The translations under genes were made by a program, and so were the position numbers. A stretch of 56,078 nt of DNA from Gammaproteobacteria bacterium. GTDB taxonomy: Bacteria; Pseudomonadota; Gammaproteobacteria; 21-64-14. Of the stretch, positions 54,610 to 56,078 are shown piece by piece; position 1 is the first letter of the stretch; each line of letters opens with the position of its first letter. The notes beneath the pieces are model-generated. The model was not told where the DNA came from and made no database searches. It was given only the letters and a program-made list of their open reading frames with translations. The DNA lies in contig JALUXX010000034.1 in NCBI GenBank assembly GCA_027013145.1, positions 1 to 56,078 of the forward strand, written 5' to 3'.

Positions 54610-55824
54610 CTACCCCCGTTGGGTCCCCAGCGTTCGGGTCGCTGCGTCCGCCCACGCGAGCGCATCGAGATGGAGTTCGGTGCATCGTCCCGGGGTCACC
54701 GCGGGGAAATCCGCCTCCTCCCACGCGCCGCGTTCGTAGGCGAGCGCACAGCGCAGCGCCGAACCGGCCGGGCCCTCGCGGTGGAGCAGCGCGGCGACGA
54801 TGTCGTCCGTGAACGGCAGTTGTGTGAGCACCTCCTCCATCGGAAGGTCCATGAGGGCGTCGACGGCGGAGAAAAGCCCGACGGTGAACCACGTGTCGGG
54901 GTGGGGTGCACCGCTTTCCAGCGCGAGAAGTTCGCACATGCGTGCCCGGATCATCGCGGTCGTCATCAGAGAGACCGGCTTGTCTCCGAGCCCAGCCAGC
55001 ACCAGCAGGCTGACCCAGGTGCGGATCGCCCGGGTGCCGAGGTAGATCACCGCCTGCCGGATGGAATCCACCTTGCGCGGCAGCGCGAAGAAGGCGGAGT
55101 TGATGTAACGCAGCAGCCGGTAGCTGAGGGTGACGTCGAGGCCGACGATCCGCTCGATCTCCGCTGCGCCCGCGTCGGGGTCCTGCAGGCGTGCCAGCAG
55201 CCGCAGCGCGTTCAGCCGGTTCGCCGGGATCTCGCGACCGCGAACGATATGCGGGCGGTTCAGGAAGTAGCCCTGGAAATACTCGAACCCCAACCCACTG
55301 CAGTACTCGAACTCCTCCCGCGTCTCGACCTTTTCCGCCAGCAGGTGCACCGGGAATCCGCGCAGTTGGCGGACCTCCCGTTCGATCCCCTCGCGTCCGA
55401 GCGCCAGGACGTCGAGCTTCACGATCTCCGCGGCCGCGAGCAGTTCACGCGCCTGCGGCCGGAAGACGAAGTCGTCGAGTGCGATGCGATAGCCCGCGCC
55501 CGCCAGCGCCTGCACCGACTCGAGAAGGCGCCGATCGATTTCGATGTCTTCGAGGACCTCCAGGATCACGCGATCGCGGGGGAAGGGCACCGGACCGCCG
55601 TCGAGGAGGAAGCTGCGCGTCAGATTCAGGAATGCGATACGGTCGCCGACCACGTGCTCGAGCCCGATCTCGAGGAATGCGTTGACGATCACACGCGAGG
55701 TCGCCTGGTCTCCGTCCGTCACACCGGCGCGATTTTCGGGGCCGCTGCGGTAGAGCAACTCGTAGCCGAAGATTTCGAGGTTTCGGGTGTAGATGGGCTG
55801 GCGGCCGACGAAGAGGTCCTGCAT
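54610..55824 (-). CDS. EAL-HDOD signalling protein (YuxH/CdgJ type)
   Basis: 404 residues from ATG 55824. N-terminal EAL-like domain (1-~200): LFVGRQPIYTRNLEIFGYEL has ELL instead of EAL, FLNLTRS, VILEVLEDIEI, ALDDFVF (G of DDFG lost), VKLDVL, LLAEKVET and FQGYFLN keep the acidic and Lys/Gln positions. The HDOD domain (~200-390) has IVGLDVTLSYRLLRYINSAF and IRQAVIYLGTRAIRTWVSLL. Such proteins act in cyclic-di-GMP-related control of motility; catalytic activity is doubtful because of the altered EAL and DDFG motifs. Confidence 0.85.
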   Translation of the reverse strand: MQDLFVGRQPIYTRNLEIFGYELLYRSGPENRAGVTDGDQATSRVIVNAFLEIGLEHVVGDRIAFLNLTRSFLLDGGPVPFPRDRVILEVLEDIEIDRRLLESVQALAGAGYRIALDDFVFRPQARELLAAAEIVKLDVLALGREGIEREVRQLRGFPVHLLAEKVETREEFEYCSGLGFEYFQGYFLNRPHIVRGREIPANRLNALRLLARLQDPDAGAAEIERIVGLDVTLSYRLLRYINSAFFALPRKVDSIRQAVIYLGTRAIRTWVSLLVLAGLGDKPVSLMTTAMIRARMCELLALESGAPHPDTWFTVGLFSAVDALMDLPMEEVLTQLPFTDDIVAALLHREGPAGSALRCALAYERGAWEEADFPAVTPGRCTELHLDALAWADAATRTLGTQRG

Positions 55825-56037
55825 GAGCGTCTGGAAGCCTGTCCTTCAGATTCTCGGGCTGGGCCCGTGGGCACCCGGCGGCCACCTCCGGCGGATTCGG
55901 CCGCGGGAGTAGTCGACACCCCCCAGCTTCGGTCCCGGTCCCGTCCACCGGTTCATCCTAGAAGCGTAGATTCACGCTGCCGTTTCTATGTAATCTGTTG
56001 TCCTGACGACACAATCTGCTGAGGAGGCGTTCACCCG

Positions 56038-56078
56038 ATGGGTGAGGCGAAAAGACGGGCCCAAGCGGCGATGGCGGC
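56038..56078 (+). CDS. Start of an unknown protein, cut by the window edge
   Basis: ATG 56038 follows GAGGAGGCG with good spacing and reads MGEAKRRAQAAMA to the window end. The MGEAKRR N terminus is found in several small uncharacterised proteobacterial proteins. Too short to assign. It is divergent from the EAL-HDOD gene. Confidence 0.45.
   Translation, partial: MGEAKRRAQAAMA

Overview
The window is 56 kb of a high-GC gammaproteobacterial chromosome. The gene content is typical of the class: pilS, sucCD, nadE, bamD-rluD-pgeF, clpB, aspS, yebC-ruvCA, ruvB, tolQRAB-pal-cpoB, queE/queC and cyoABCD. Two tandem YeeE/YedE sulfur-compound transporters and a bo3-type quinol oxidase would suit a sulfur-oxidising relative of Ectothiorhodospiraceae or Acidiferrobacterales. 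That placement is inference from gene content and GC, not from an alignment. All starts, families and positions were read by eye, with no database search.

Left part (1-10.9 kb): a PilS-like kinase is cut off before its last ATP-binding motif by foreign, probably IS-derived, DNA. Then come a PP_0621-family small protein, sucC-sucD-nadE, a nitroreductase, bamD, and rluD-pgeF followed by a double-ACT regulator and peptide deformylase. Centre left (11-22.6 kb): clpB with a heat-shock-like promoter, a phosphodiesterase/alkaline phosphatase superfamily protein, an SDR and a DUF1614 membrane protein, an FmdB zinc ribbon, aspS-nudB-nadA-lipase, and yebC. Gaps at 1.6-2.0, 6.1-6.6 and 15.0-15.5 kb are filled with hairpin-rich dispersed repeats.

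Centre (22.6-38.2 kb): an envelope and DNA-repair supercluster. The common order ruvC-ruvA-ruvB-ybgC-tol-pal is present but interrupted twice. An L,D-transpeptidase / Lpp-like lipoprotein / L,D-transpeptidase block lies between ruvA and ruvB. A GlrK/lipoprotein/GlrR two-component module lies between ruvB and ybgC, followed by a well-matched sigma-54 promoter and two small exported proteins. The tol-pal genes run into queE-queC.

Right part: two YeeE/YedE transporters end at tRNA-Lys(TTT). A 6.6-kb integrative element sits in the 3' part of that tRNA, bounded by 52-bp direct repeats at 40991-41042 and 47572-47623. It encodes a tyrosine recombinase, a short HTH protein, an AlpA-type regulator, a CHC2 zinc-finger primase piece, a Toprim/DUF3987 protein and several unknowns. 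It also carries three triplets of 9-bp iterons, two of them facing each other across 17 bp. I consider these the most interesting structure in the window, because they look like a replication origin or control locus embedded in coding sequence. Beyond the island are a DUF4143-type ATPase, a lower-GC block with cyoABCD (no cyoE in view) and a divergent Fur/Irr-like regulator, an EAL-HDOD signalling protein, and the first codons of one more gene.
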